From Kingella denitrificans ATCC 33394 (GTDB lineage Bacteria; Pseudomonadota; Gammaproteobacteria; Burkholderiales; Neisseriaceae), in NCBI RefSeq assembly GCF_000190695.1, contig NZ_GL870929.1:76162-140161 (forward strand): a stretch of DNA of 64,000 nucleotides, given 5' to 3'. A program made the position numbers and the translations under genes. Each line of letters begins with the position of its first letter. The first letter of the stretch is position 1. This document shows, piece by piece, positions 41,560 to 50,004 of the stretch. The notes beneath the pieces were generated by a model. That model was not told the DNA's origin, made no database searches, and worked only from the letters and a program-made list of their open reading frames with translations.

Positions 41560-43200
41560 TTATTCGATATTCAGGCGTTCCAAACGGTAGCGCATGGAAC
41601 GGAAGCTGATGCCCAGCATTTTGGCCGCCTGCGTGCGGTTGTTCTGCGTAATCTTCAAGGCGGATTGCAAAATCTGCCTTTCGACATCGTCCAAATAATC
41701 CTGAATCTGCGTGTGGCCCATTTGGAAATTCGGCAGGCCGTTCACGACCGAGTGTTGGCTGCCATCGTTTTCCATCGGCTCGGGTTTGTTCAGCGGATCG
41801 AGGTTGATTTGCAGGTCGTCCACGTCAATCACGCCGTCGGCCGAAAGTGCCACCGCGCGCTCCAAAATGTTTTCCAGTTCGCGGAAGTTGCCCGGGTAAT
41901 TGTAGTGCAGCAGGGCTTGGCGCGCTTCTTCGGTCATGGAGATATTGCCGACTTGGTGGCGGTTCAGAATGTGTTGAATCAGCCCCCACAAGTCTTCGTG
42001 CATGTCGCGCAGGGACGGCATGTTCAGCGTGACCACGTTCAGGCGGTAGAACAAGTCTTGGCGGAACGCGCCGCTTTCCACCAGTGCGGCAAGGTTTTTG
42101 TGGGTGGCGGAAATAATCCGCACGTCCACTTTAACTTCCTGCGCATCGCCGATTCGGCGCACAGCTTTCTCTTGAATCGCCCGCAACAGCTTCACCTGCA
42201 TGGCCAGCGGCAAATCCGCCACTTCGTCCAAAAACAGCGTGCCGCCGTGTGCGTGTTGGAAGAAGCCCAAGCGGTCTTGGTCTGCGCCGGTGAAGCTGCC
42301 TTTTTTGTAACCGAAAAATTCGCTTTCCATCAGGTTTTCGGGAATCGCGCCGCAGTTCACGGCGATAAACGGTGCGTCTTTGCGCGGCGAAAGTTCGTGG
42401 ATGCTGCGTGCAGCCTGCTCTTTACCCGAACCGCTTTCGCCCGAGATATACACGGGCACATTGGCAGAGGCGAGTTTGCGGATGAGCTGGCGCACCTGTT
42501 CGATTTGCGGCGAAGAGCCCAAAAGGCGCGGCAAATCGGGCGCTACGGTTAAGCCGCTGCCGCTGGTTTCGTGTACGATTTCTTCGGTTTTGGCGGCGTT
42601 CGATTTGGTTTTGCGGTTGGAGACGGGTTTCACGCCGGGTTCGGGAAGCGCATCGGTATCTTTTTCAGTATTGGCAATGGCTTGCGCTGCTTCGTTCAGG
42701 CTTTCCAATGCTGCCTGCCATTCGCTGTCGTCGCTCAATTCGGCCATGTTTTCGGCTGCTGCTGCTTTTTTGGGTGCAGGCTGCTTTTTCTCTGCCGCTG
42801 CGGGCGGCGCATCGTTTTCTTCCTGCACCTTAATGGCCGATTTTACCAGCGTGCGCAGTTGCGACAGGGTGATGGGTTTTTGCAGATAATCGAATGCGCC
42901 GACTTTCAATGCCTGCACCGCTTGGTCAGCATTGCCGAACGCCGTAATCACGGCAACGGGCGTGTCGGTTTGCTGCTTCACGATGTGCTGCACCACTTCC
43001 AGGCCCGAGCCGTCCGGCATACGCATATCGGTCAGCACCAGCGAATAACGGTTTTTGTCCAGTTTTTTCTTGGCTGCTGTAACGCCTTCGGCCGTGTCCA
43101 CCGATAAGCCCATTTTCATGAGCGTCATTTCCATCAAATCGCGGATGTCGGCCTCGTCGTCCACCACCAAAACTGGGCGGTTCAAGCTGTTTTTACTCAT
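41560..43200 (-). CDS. pilR: Sigma-54-type response regulator PilR
   Basis: PilR activates pilin transcription with RpoN when phosphorylated by PilS. The 546-residue protein has a receiver domain with LVVDDEADIRD and phospho-acceptor in LVLTDMRMPDGSG near residue 57, a long low-complexity linker of about 100 residues (including EKKQPAPKKAAAA, coded by a DUS at 42775-42786), an AAA domain with GESGSGKE and GTLFLDEVADL, the sigma-54 loop as GSFTGA, and a C-terminal helix-turn-helix (AAKMLGISFRSMRYRL). It is about 100 residues longer than Pseudomonas PilR because of the linker. It overlaps pilS by 8 bp. Confidence 0.92.
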   Translation of the reverse strand: MSKNSLNRPVLVVDDEADIRDLMEMTLMKMGLSVDTAEGVTAAKKKLDKNRYSLVLTDMRMPDGSGLEVVQHIVKQQTDTPVAVITAFGNADQAVQALKVGAFDYLQKPITLSQLRTLVKSAIKVQEENDAPPAAAEKKQPAPKKAAAAENMAELSDDSEWQAALESLNEAAQAIANTEKDTDALPEPGVKPVSNRKTKSNAAKTEEIVHETSGSGLTVAPDLPRLLGSSPQIEQVRQLIRKLASANVPVYISGESGSGKEQAARSIHELSPRKDAPFIAVNCGAIPENLMESEFFGYKKGSFTGADQDRLGFFQHAHGGTLFLDEVADLPLAMQVKLLRAIQEKAVRRIGDAQEVKVDVRIISATHKNLAALVESGAFRQDLFYRLNVVTLNMPSLRDMHEDLWGLIQHILNRHQVGNISMTEEARQALLHYNYPGNFRELENILERAVALSADGVIDVDDLQINLDPLNKPEPMENDGSQHSVVNGLPNFQMGHTQIQDYLDDVERQILQSALKITQNNRTQAAKMLGISFRSMRYRLERLNIE

Positions 43201-44797
43201 CTGTTTTCCTTTTCATGCTTAATTCGAATGTTTTGGTGTCTGGTTGGTACTGCAAATTGCCATGATTGGCGTGCGCCAGTTCGCGCGAAACATACAGCCC
43301 CAAACCCGTGCCGGCTTCATGCGTGGTCTGGAAAGGCTCGAACAGGTGCGGCAGGAGTTCGGGCACCACGCCGCCGCCGTCGTCCGCCACCTGTATCACA
43401 ATATCTTTGCCCGACACGTAAATGCGCACAATCACGCTGTCGCGGATTTTTTTACTGTGCCGCCAAGCATTGTTGCACAAATTCCATAAAATCTGCTGCA
43501 AATGCTGCGGGTCGAAACGGCCGACCAGGTTTTGCGGGTGGATTTCCATGTGCAGGCAGCCTGCACTTTGCGGATGGCTTAATTGGAACTCCTGTTGGAA
43601 ATTTTGCCAGAAGGTTTTCAGTTCGATGTCCTGTATATCGGCCTTATTGCGTTTGTTCAGCGCAGAAATGTCTTCGATCATCTTATCGATGCGCGAAATG
43701 TTTTTTTCCACCATATTGGTCAGCTTGGTGATTTGCGGTTGTTGGTATTCGTCGCTTTCGCGCAGCAAATCGCTGGCATGGCGGATGGTGGACAGCGGAT
43801 TGCGGATTTCGTGCGCCAAATTGGATGTGAGCACGCCCAGTGCCGCCAGTTTCAGTGTTTGTGCTTCGCGTTCCCGTTCGGCTTGATCACGGATAAACAG
43901 CATGAGCAGTTCGGTTTCTTCCTGCACCAGCGGAATGGCGCGGACATATACCTGCGTTCCATGCACCGTAATATTATGGCGGCAGGAGGCCGTTGGGCGC
44001 AGCGACCATGTATCCACCACGCTTTGTAAATCCTCTACAGGTTCGTTGAGCTTGAGTTCGGGAATGATTTCCTGCGCTTGCTGGTTAAACAGCCAGGCTT
44101 TGCATTGCCGGTCCAATACGATCACGCCCTCCTGCACACGGTTGAGCACAATATCGTTCAGGCCGCTGATTCGGTCGAATGCGGTTTTCTGTTTTTTGAG
44201 CCTCTGGTTGACGTGTGCCAGATATTCTGCGGAAAACGAAGTAAGCAGCGGCACCAGATAACACACGGCGATGGAGAAAAGCTGGCTGGTAATGAGCGTG
44301 AAATTTTTATGGATGCCTTCCGTTGACCATAAATCCATGGCGAAAGCGGCATCAATGACAATCAGCAAGGAGGCATAGCTGCCGTAAATCAGCGGAAAGC
44401 GGCCGTAGCTCAGCAGGCAGGAAGTGGCCAGAAAAGGCAGCATCAAAATGCCGAAGCCCGAACGCATGCCGCCGGTCAGGAACATGAGCACGGCAATCAT
44501 CGTAATATCGACCACCGCACTGATGTTGGGCAGTGTGTTTTTTTTCTGCAACGCCCAATTCGGGTAAAACAGGCTGACCAGAATAATCATGCTGTACATG
44601 CCGCACCATACAAACAGCCAGCTTTGGTTTTGAATCAGCGGCGCGAAGGAAAGGTGGGTGATGGGAACGCGCAGGCTGTTGATGGCAATCAAAAATATCA
44701 GGAACGAGAACAGGATGGTTACCCGTGCGATATTGATGAGCTTCAGCAGGTATTGTGTCTGCATGTCCCAGTCTAATAATTTTTCGGCTTTCGACAT
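43193..44797 (-). CDS. pilS: Membrane sensor kinase PilS
   Basis: PilS is the sensor kinase paired with PilR. The 534-residue protein has six N-terminal membrane helices (about 20-195), a PAS-like region (QEGVIVLDRQCKAWLFNQQAQEI near residue 220), the H box SNLAHEIRNPLSTIRHASDLL near 330, N box NLCNNAWRHSKK near 445 and the ATP lid DDGGGVVPELLPHLFEPFQTTHEAGTGLGL (split across 475-510). A DUS lies in the dimerisation-catalytic linker (SAGCLHM). It starts 9 bp after the parC stop and overlaps pilR, so parC-pilS-pilR is one transcription unit. Confidence 0.92.
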   Translation of the reverse strand: MSKAEKLLDWDMQTQYLLKLINIARVTILFSFLIFLIAINSLRVPITHLSFAPLIQNQSWLFVWCGMYSMIILVSLFYPNWALQKKNTLPNISAVVDITMIAVLMFLTGGMRSGFGILMLPFLATSCLLSYGRFPLIYGSYASLLIVIDAAFAMDLWSTEGIHKNFTLITSQLFSIAVCYLVPLLTSFSAEYLAHVNQRLKKQKTAFDRISGLNDIVLNRVQEGVIVLDRQCKAWLFNQQAQEIIPELKLNEPVEDLQSVVDTWSLRPTASCRHNITVHGTQVYVRAIPLVQEETELLMLFIRDQAEREREAQTLKLAALGVLTSNLAHEIRNPLSTIRHASDLLRESDEYQQPQITKLTNMVEKNISRIDKMIEDISALNKRNKADIQDIELKTFWQNFQQEFQLSHPQSAGCLHMEIHPQNLVGRFDPQHLQQILWNLCNNAWRHSKKIRDSVIVRIYVSGKDIVIQVADDGGGVVPELLPHLFEPFQTTHEAGTGLGLYVSRELAHANHGNLQYQPDTKTFELSMKRKTDE

Positions 44798-44806
44798 GGC
44801 GGATTC

Positions 44807-47092
44807 CTATGGTGATGCGGCTTCGATGGCGTGCAGGCTGCCTGCAATATCCAAAATCTTGCCTTTGCGGCCGCGTTTTTGCGTGATGTCGGCAATGTGC
44901 AGCGTTTCATGGCTGATGCCGCCGCGTTTGCCCACGATGGTGAGGCGGTAATCGGCAGACGAGAGCACATTGAGCCGCTGCACGCGGTCGCCTTCCTGCA
45001 AGCTGATCATTTGCAGGCCGCGCCCTTTGGCCATAATTTTCATTTCGCCCAGCGGGAAGGCCAGCAGGCGGTTGTGCGCGGTGGCCAGCATGATTTTGCA
45101 GTCGGGGTTGATGAGGGACGACAGGTGCACGCACACAGGCGGCAGCACGGTTTCGCCGTTGTCCAGCGTCATCACGGTTTTGCCTGCTTTCAGGCGCGAA
45201 TGCAGGTGTTCCAGTTTGCAGATAAAGCCGTAGCCGCCCGAATTGGCAAGCAGGTAGTGGTCTTCGGGTTCGCCGGTGAGCATGGAAACAATTTGCGCGT
45301 TGGCCGGCATGTCGATAAGGGAAGCCAGTGGCACGCCGTCGCCGCGCCCTTTGGGGATGTCGGCAGGGTTGATGGTGTAGCTGCGCCCCGAGTCGTCCAG
45401 CACGATGACGGGCTGAACGGTGCGTGCGGGCAGGATTTGCTGCAATCCGTCGCCCTCTTTGAACACGGTTTGGGCAATATCGACATCGTGCCCCGACCGT
45501 GCGCGAATCCAGCCTTTTTGCGACAGAATCAACGTAACGGGTTCGTCTGCCGTGGTTTGCGTGAGCGTGGCGCGTTCGGCGGCTTCCACCAGCGTGCGCC
45601 GTGCGTCGCCGAACTGTTTCGCATCGGCCTGCATTTCTTTGATGATATGTTTTTTCTTGGCGTTTTCATCGCCCAGCAGGGTGTGCAGGCTGCTTTGTTC
45701 TTCGCGCAGTTCGTTTAATTCGTTTTCCAGCTTGATGCCTTCCAAACGCGCCAATTGCCGCAAGCGGATTTCCAAAATATCTTCGGCTTGGATTTCGGAA
45801 AGGGAAAAATTGGCCATCAGGTCGGCTTTGGGTTCGTCGGCTTCGCGGATAACGCGGATGACTTCGTCGATGTGCAGGAACGCAATCAGGCGGCCGTCCA
45901 AAATATGGATGCGCCGTTCCACCGCGTTCAGGCGGTGTTGCAGCCTGCGCGTTACGGTGGCGACGCGGTAGTCCAGCCATTCCTGCAAGATGGTTTTCAG
46001 GTTTTTCTGCGCCGGGCGGTTGTCCGCGCCCATCATCACCAGATTCACGGAAACATTGCCTTCCAATCCGGTTTGCGCCATCAGCGTGTTCACGAAATGC
46101 TGCGGTTCGATACGGCTGGATTTCGGCTCGAAAATCAGGCGGACGGGGTGTTCGCCGTCGCTGTCATCGCGCACTTTTTCAATCAAATCCAGCATGAGCT
46201 TTTTGGTGTTGATTTGGTCTTGGCTCAACTGCTTTTTGCCGGCTTTGGGCTTGGGGTTGGTCTGCTCTTCGATTTCGGCCAGGATTTTGGCGGACGATGT
46301 GTTGGGCGGCAGCTCCGATACGATGACGCGCCATTGCCCGCGCGCCATTTTGTCGATTTCGTACCGCGCACGCACGCGCAGGCTGCCTTTGCCGGTTTCG
46401 TATATCTGCCGCACGTCTTTGGCCGGCGTGATGATGTGTCCGCCGCCGGCAAAGTCGGGCGCGGGGACGTATGCCATCAAATCGGCCGTGTTCAAATTCG
46501 GATTTTTCAGCAGGGCGATGGCGGCTTGGGTGATTTCGGTCAGGTTGTGGGACGGGATTTCGGTGGCCATGCCCACGGCAATGCCGCTGGCGCCGTTGAG
46601 CAGCACCATGGGCAGGCGTGCGGGCAGCAGCACGGGTTCTTTTTCCGCGCCGTCGTAATTAGGCACGAAATCGACCGTGCCTTGCTGGATTTCGCTCAAT
46701 AGCAAATCGGCAATCGGGCTTAAACGTGCTTCGGTATAACGCATGGCGGCCGCACCGTCACCGTCGCGCGAGCCGAAGTTGCCGATGCCGTCAATCAGCG
46801 GATAGCGCAGGGTGAAGTTTTGCGCCATGCGTACCATGGCTTCGTAGGCGGAGCTGTCGCCGTGCGGGTGGTATTTGCCGAGGATTTCGCCCACTACGCG
46901 CGCGGATTTGACGGGTTTGCCGTTGTGGACCAGGCCCATGTCTTTCATGGCGTATAAAATACGCCGCTGCACGGGTTTTTGCCCGTCTTGCACGGCGGGC
47001 AGGGCGCGGCCTTTGACCACGCTCATGGCGTATTCTAAATAGGCGCGTTCGGCATAGGCGGCCAAATCCAGGGTGTCGGGAGCGGAAATCAT
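44807..47092 (-). CDS. parC: DNA topoisomerase IV subunit A ParC
   Basis: ParC is the DNA-cleaving subunit of topoisomerase IV, which unlinks daughter chromosomes. The 761-residue protein starts with YAERAYLEYAMSVVKGRALP and has the quinolone-determining region HPHGDSSAYEAMVRMAQ near residue 80 (wild-type-looking Ser), the catalytic Tyr in AAAMRYTEARLSP near 118, the GyrA-like coiled coil near 430-480 and C-terminal beta-pinwheel repeats. A weak site precedes ATG. It is the first gene of an unusual unit with pilS and pilR. Confidence 0.95.
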   Translation of the reverse strand: MISAPDTLDLAAYAERAYLEYAMSVVKGRALPAVQDGQKPVQRRILYAMKDMGLVHNGKPVKSARVVGEILGKYHPHGDSSAYEAMVRMAQNFTLRYPLIDGIGNFGSRDGDGAAAMRYTEARLSPIADLLLSEIQQGTVDFVPNYDGAEKEPVLLPARLPMVLLNGASGIAVGMATEIPSHNLTEITQAAIALLKNPNLNTADLMAYVPAPDFAGGGHIITPAKDVRQIYETGKGSLRVRARYEIDKMARGQWRVIVSELPPNTSSAKILAEIEEQTNPKPKAGKKQLSQDQINTKKLMLDLIEKVRDDSDGEHPVRLIFEPKSSRIEPQHFVNTLMAQTGLEGNVSVNLVMMGADNRPAQKNLKTILQEWLDYRVATVTRRLQHRLNAVERRIHILDGRLIAFLHIDEVIRVIREADEPKADLMANFSLSEIQAEDILEIRLRQLARLEGIKLENELNELREEQSSLHTLLGDENAKKKHIIKEMQADAKQFGDARRTLVEAAERATLTQTTADEPVTLILSQKGWIRARSGHDVDIAQTVFKEGDGLQQILPARTVQPVIVLDDSGRSYTINPADIPKGRGDGVPLASLIDMPANAQIVSMLTGEPEDHYLLANSGGYGFICKLEHLHSRLKAGKTVMTLDNGETVLPPVCVHLSSLINPDCKIMLATAHNRLLAFPLGEMKIMAKGRGLQMISLQEGDRVQRLNVLSSADYRLTIVGKRGGISHETLHIADITQKRGRKGKILDIAGSLHAIEAASP

Positions 47093-47192
47093 AAAGAAAA
47101 TGGGTGTTTATACAAAAGATGTGTGTATTTTAAACGAATCCGGGCGGTGCTGAAAGCAGCCTGCACCTATGGCAGGGCTTTGAATCGGCGGT

Positions 47193-47831
47193 TTAGGCTG
47201 CGGTGGAGGCGGCCGGTGCAGGCTGCTGTGTTTCCAGCGTCCATTGCCAGCGGTTCAGCCATGCGCCGATGACGGCGTTGGGATAGCGGTTGCTGCCGAG
47301 GCTGCCGTTGTAGCGTGCCAGGGCGCGGTGCAGGTTGCCGTTTTCCAGATTGCTGTAATGCCGCAGGATGGTGCAGCCGTAGCGCAGGTTGGTGCGGATG
47401 TCGAACAGGTTGTGGCTTTCGTTGCCGATATAGCGCTGCCAGAAGGGCATGACCTGCATCAGGCCTTTGGCGCCCACGTTGCTCACGGCGTATTGGCGGA
47501 AGGCGCTTTCCACTTCAATCAGCCCCAGCACCATTTGCGGGTTGAGGTCGGCACGGGTGGCTTCGTATTGAATCATGGTGAGCAGGCGGCGGCGGTAGAG
47601 TTCGTTGTCGATGAAGCGGGTGAGCCGTGCGGACATTTCGTTGAGCCAGCGTTGCGCGTCTGTGGCGCGGTCGAACACCAAATAGGGCGGGCTGGCGTGT
47701 TCTACGGATTGGCGCATGATGCTGGCCACGTCGTCGGCAAGCGTTTCTTCGCGTTGCGCGCCTGCCTGCGCCAGTGCGGACGGGAGCAGCAACAGGCTGC
47801 CGGTGCGGAGGAATTGTCGGCGTGTAAACAT
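47193..47831 (-). CDS. Tat-exported lytic transglycosylase (SLT family)
   Basis: The 212-residue protein begins with a twin-arginine signal (MFTRRQFLRTGSLLLLPSALA) and contains an SLT domain (about 75-195) with the catalytic Glu in MVLGLIEVESAFRQYAVS near residue 107, GAKGLMQVMPFW near 122, NLRYGCTILRHY near 148 and ALARYNGS near 170. It should cleave glycan strands in the periplasm. I choose the ATG at 47831 because it begins the Tat motif; a TTG four codons upstream is possible. No strong SD. A DUS variant encodes QQPAPAAS at the C-terminus. Confidence 0.85.
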   Translation of the reverse strand: MFTRRQFLRTGSLLLLPSALAQAGAQREETLADDVASIMRQSVEHASPPYLVFDRATDAQRWLNEMSARLTRFIDNELYRRRLLTMIQYEATRADLNPQMVLGLIEVESAFRQYAVSNVGAKGLMQVMPFWQRYIGNESHNLFDIRTNLRYGCTILRHYSNLENGNLHRALARYNGSLGSNRYPNAVIGAWLNRWQWTLETQQPAPAASTAA

Positions 47832-47857
47832 GGGGTTGGTCAATATAAACAGCTTGC

Positions 47858-47899
47858 AAAAGCAGCCTGCACTTGGAAATTTGCCGTGCAGGCTGCTTT
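47858..47899 (-). terminator. Inverted DUS pair, serC terminator
   Basis: AAAAGCAGCCTGCAC pairs with GTGCAGGCTGCTTT about 12 bp after the serC stop; on the minus strand it ends in TTTT. It separates serC from the lytic transglycosylase gene. Confidence 0.7.
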
Positions 47900-47911
47900 G
47901 GTTGGAAGGAA

Positions 47912-49018
47912 TTAACCGTAACGTTTTTGGAATTCGGTCATGAAGTCAATCAGGGCTTCGACCCCTTGCAGCGGCATGGCGTTGTAGATGCTGGCGCGCA
48001 TGCCGCCCACCGCTTTGTAGCCGCGCAAAAGTTGCAGGCCGCGCGTGGTGGATTCTTGGGCGAAGAGTTCGTCCAGTTGCGCGTTGCCCGTGGTGAAGAC
48101 CACGTTCATTTTGGAGCGCGCGCCGGGGTGGACGCGGTTTTGGTAGAAGCCGCCGCTGCCGTCGATGGCGGCATACAGCGTTTTGGCTTTCAGCGTGTTG
48201 ATGGTTTCCATGTGTTCCACACCGCCTTGCGATTGCAGCCAGCGGAAGACCAGGCCGGCAATGTAAATCGGGTAGGTGGCCGGCGTGTTGTACATGCCTT
48301 GGCGCTCGACGTGCGATTTGTAGTTCCACACGTCGGGCACGCGGTCGGAACAGCGGTCCAGCAAATCTTCGCGGATAATCACGATGGTGGCGCCGGAAGG
48401 GCCGATGTTTTTCTGCGCGCCGGCATAAATCACACCGAAATCGGACACATTGACTTTGCGCGACAGGATTTCGGACGACATATCGCACACCAAAGGCGGC
48501 ATGCCGTCGTCCAGTTTCGGCGGGTCGCGGTATTGCAGGCCGTGCACGGTTTCGTTAATCACGAAATGCACGAAGGCGGAATCTTTGTCGATGTCCCAAG
48601 AGGAGACGGGCGGCAGGTTGGTGAAGTTGTAGTCGCGTTTGCCGTCGGCCGCCAGATGGATTTCGCAGTCGGACAATTTGCCCATTTGCGAGTGGGCGAT
48701 TTGCGACCAGTTGCCGGTCACCACGCTGTCCACACGTTTGAAGCCGTTGGCCAGGTTCATCACGACCTGGTTGAACTGCGCCGATGCGCCGCCTTGCAGG
48801 AACAGGACTTTGTAATTGGACGGGATGCCCATGAGTTGGCGCAAATCCTGTTCGGCGTGATACAAGATGCTGGCGAACACGTCGGAGCGGTGGCTCATCG
48901 TCATCACGGAAAAGCCGGTGCCGTTGTAATCGAACATTTCGCTTTGGGCGGTGCGTAAAACGCTTTCCGGCAATACGGCGGGGCCGGCCGAAAAGTTATA
49001 AATGGGGAAATTGCGCAT
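47912..49018 (-). CDS. serC: Phosphoserine aminotransferase SerC
   Basis: SerC is a PLP enzyme that makes phosphoserine from 3-phosphohydroxypyruvate and also acts in pyridoxal phosphate synthesis. The 368-residue protein has YNFSAGPAVLPESVL near residue 6, GGASAQF near 75, WDIDKDSAFVH near 150 and the PLP Lys in VIYAGAQKNIGPSG near 202. The start MRNFPIYNF has no SD; the leader ATCAGAAAGCACACC with a DUS 15 bp further up is nearly the same as that of rluD. It ends at a DUS hairpin. Confidence 0.96.
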   Translation of the reverse strand: MRNFPIYNFSAGPAVLPESVLRTAQSEMFDYNGTGFSVMTMSHRSDVFASILYHAEQDLRQLMGIPSNYKVLFLQGGASAQFNQVVMNLANGFKRVDSVVTGNWSQIAHSQMGKLSDCEIHLAADGKRDYNFTNLPPVSSWDIDKDSAFVHFVINETVHGLQYRDPPKLDDGMPPLVCDMSSEILSRKVNVSDFGVIYAGAQKNIGPSGATIVIIREDLLDRCSDRVPDVWNYKSHVERQGMYNTPATYPIYIAGLVFRWLQSQGGVEHMETINTLKAKTLYAAIDGSGGFYQNRVHPGARSKMNVVFTTGNAQLDELFAQESTTRGLQLLRGYKAVGGMRASIYNAMPLQGVEALIDFMTEFQKRYG

Positions 49019-49119
49019 AGTGGTGTGCTTTCTGATGGTGTGCAGGCTGCTTTTTCGGTGCGGCCAATGGGGAAATACGGAGATTGGATTGTATGCCCAA
49101 CACAACGCTTGGGCAAGGG

Positions 49120-49902
49120 TTATGGCGGATTAACTCCGCTTTCGCCGCGGTGCAGCAGCCGTTGCAGGTTTTGTTCGCAGGCGAGCGCCAGTTTGGGCAG
49201 CGGAATTTGGCGGATTCGGGCGACTTCCTGCGCAATGGGCAACAGGTTGGCCGGCGTGTTGCGCTGCGCTTTCAATCCGAACGGGCTGTCGGTTTCCAGC
49301 ACGATATGGTTGATGTGCAGGCTGCCTGCAAGGCGGCGCACTTTTTTGGCGGCAGGTTGAAGCAGCAGGTTGCCCAGGCCAATCAAAAAGCCGTGCCGAA
49401 TCAGCCGTTGCGCTTCTTCCGGGCTACCTGAAAAAGCGTGTGCAATGCCGCCTTGCGAAAAACCGGTGCGGCGCAGGCTCTGCACAATGGCATCGGTGGC
49501 TTTGAGCGAATGCAGAATCACGGGGCGGCGGAATTGTTGCGCCAAATCCAGTTGCGTCTCAAAGCATTGGATTTGCTGTTCGCGCTGTGCGGCAAAAGGC
49601 GATTTTTCATGGAAATCCAAACCGATTTCGCCCACCCACGCCCGCGGATGTTGCGCCAGCAAATGCGCCAAATCGTCAAAGCAGCCTGCATATTGCGTGT
49701 GCAGATACCACGGGTGAATGCCCACGGCTGCCGCGCGAATCATGGGCTGTTTCTGCCCATCCAGCACCGTCTGCCAATCATCGGGCGAAGCGGATGGCAC
49801 GATAATGCCCGACACGCCGGCATGGCGCGCCGTTTGCAAAATATCGGGCAGGTCGTGGCGGAAGGCCGGGTCGGCAAGGTGGCAGTGGGTGTCGGTGAAC
49901 AT
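49120..49902 (-). CDS. TatD-family metal-dependent hydrolase
   Basis: TatD-family proteins are TIM-barrel metal-dependent DNases or related hydrolases. The 260-residue protein starts MFTDTHCHLADPAF with the metal-binding HxH, then VGEIGLDFHEKSPF near residue 87, VILHSLKATDAI near 124, HAFSGSPEEAQRL near 150 and LETDSPFGLKAQRNTPANL near 195. AGGATTCCATT precedes ATG, supporting 49902 over an earlier codon. The 11/12 eikDUS-like sequence GGGCTACCTGAA lies inside. It is more like the YjjV branch than TatD itself, so I leave the symbol blank. Confidence 0.88.
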   Translation of the reverse strand: MFTDTHCHLADPAFRHDLPDILQTARHAGVSGIIVPSASPDDWQTVLDGQKQPMIRAAAVGIHPWYLHTQYAGCFDDLAHLLAQHPRAWVGEIGLDFHEKSPFAAQREQQIQCFETQLDLAQQFRRPVILHSLKATDAIVQSLRRTGFSQGGIAHAFSGSPEEAQRLIRHGFLIGLGNLLLQPAAKKVRRLAGSLHINHIVLETDSPFGLKAQRNTPANLLPIAQEVARIRQIPLPKLALACEQNLQRLLHRGESGVNPP

Positions 49903-49944
49903 AATGGAATCCTGAAGGTGCAAGCTGCTTTGGCGGCAGGATGG

Positions 49945-49992
49945 AAAAAGCAGCCTGCACGTTCCAGAATTTGAAGTGCAGGCTGCTTTTTT
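49945..49992 (-). terminator. Inverted DUS pair, rhlE terminator
   Basis: AAAAAGCAGCCTGCAC pairs with GTGCAGGCTGCTTTTTT twelve bases after the rhlE stop, with T5 on the minus strand. Confidence 0.8.
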
Positions 49993-50004
49993 ATTCGCAC
50001 CGCA

